Positions 63,745-64,000 of a stretch of DNA of 64,000 bases are shown piece after piece (position 1 is the stretch's first letter; every line of letters begins with the position of its first letter). Made by a program: the position numbers and the translations under genes. The notes beneath the pieces were generated by a model. The model worked only from the letters and a program-made list of their open reading frames with translations. It searched no databases and was not told the origin of the DNA. This DNA is from an uncultured Rothia sp. (GTDB lineage Bacteria; Actinomycetota; Actinomycetes; Actinomycetales; Micrococcaceae), in assembly GCA_946221065.1 (NCBI GenBank), contig CAMIIO010000001.1, forward strand, positions 62,001 to 126,000, written 5' to 3'.

Positions 63745-63807
63745 CCCAATCCTCCCCACAGCCCTCCCTTTTCCGCACCATTTTCCTCTCCGCCCGCTGT
63801 TCGTTTC

Positions 63808-63889
63808 GCGGTACGTACCGTAAAAAGTGTTTTATCGCGTATTTATTGCGCGATAAAGTTCGTTTTGCAGTACGTACCGCGCGCGGGGA
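63808..63889. repeat. 82-bp nested palindromic repeat, copy 2
   Basis: Same design and length as the element at 29775-29856. Outer palindromes GCGGTACGTACCG (63808-63820) and GCAGTACGTACCGC (63867-63880) flank a stem TTTATCGCG / CGCGATAAA. The inner sequence is the reverse complement of copy 1, whereas the GCGCGGGGA end lies on the same side in both. No gene overlaps it. Confidence 0.85.
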
Positions 63890-63905
63890 AGGATGTATAG
63901 GCAGG

Positions 63906-64000
63906 TTAGAGGATCTGGCGCCAGGACTTTACGTTGCGCAGGTTCGACTTAGCAATGGAAACTGCCTCACCGGCACCGCGGTTATACGCAATCTTTGCCA
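63906..64000 (-). CDS. C-terminal end of a protein-coding gene, continuing outside the window
   Basis: The minus strand is open from the right edge to a TAA at 63906-63908. The last residues are AKIAYNRGAGEAVSIAKSNL followed by RNVKSWRQIL. Base use looks coding and the gene would be convergent with the NUDIX gene. I do not recognise the family from this short piece. Confidence 0.6.
   Translation of the reverse strand, partial: AKIAYNRGAGEAVSIAKSNLRNVKSWRQIL

Overview
The window looks like chromosome from an actinomycete of the family Micrococcaceae, most probably a Rothia (my inference; no database was searched). The clues are a mycothiol S-conjugate amidase, the actinobacterial DUF6350 (PerM-type), DUF501 and DUF4307 proteins, a SdhCDAB succinate dehydrogenase, an enolase-DivIC-DUF501-Ppx-subtilase-Ndh gene order, moderate rather than very high GC, and several transcripts that look leaderless. 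No phage, integrase, transposase or CRISPR array was found. Nearly everything is vertically inherited housekeeping sequence.

Layout. 1-8.0 kb: a frameshifted MFS exporter, a DUF808 membrane protein, a SWIM-SNF2 helicase, a lipoprotein and a small Phd/PIN-type toxin-antitoxin pair. 8.0-15.6 kb: an SDR dehydrogenase, DUF6350, the purine genes purN and purH, and a VWA surface protein. 16.1-23.1 kb: a TetR regulator, the one-carbon pair glyA-folD, a GntR/HutC regulator, and a run of membrane protein, exonuclease III, trpS and a 2H phosphoesterase. 23.2-25.8 kb: an AztD-like zinc chaperone behind a Zur-type box, and mannose-1-phosphate guanylyltransferase. 26.2-29.7 kb: sdhCDAB. 29.9-43.1 kb: an M20 amidohydrolase followed by a nucleoside uptake and salvage block (BMP lipoprotein, ATPase, two permeases, cytidine deaminase, thymidine phosphorylase, an unknown 730-residue acidic protein, adenosine deaminase, MazG). 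43.2-51.7 kb: arginine deiminase, enolase, DivIC, DUF501, Ppx/GppA, a mycosin-like subtilase and NDH-2. 51.8-64.0 kb: a tRNA with anticodon UAA, a ROK regulator, HAD hydrolase, BI-1 and AI-2E membrane proteins, a frameshifted ilvA, greA, DUF4307-mca, hemolysin III, a cis-prenyltransferase, a stand-alone prepilin peptidase and a NUDIX hydrolase.

Functional links. purN/purH and glyA/folD share the one-carbon folate pool. The nucleoside block couples import to base release and deamination. Eno, SDH and NDH-2 are central energy genes.

Most unusual signals: (i) two 82-bp intergenic copies of a nested palindrome, 34 kb apart, with the core inverted relative to the right flank; (ii) a tRNA with a leucine-type D-arm and UAA anticodon but a short variable loop, where bacterial tRNA-Leu normally has a long arm; (iii) three genes each broken by one single-base indel (MFS exporter, DUF6350 C-terminus, ilvA), two of them at G-runs, which raises phase variation or sequencing error; (iv) an AztD-like gene without its transporter, whose Zur-type box overlaps its promoter. 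I did not find a clearly new multi-gene system.
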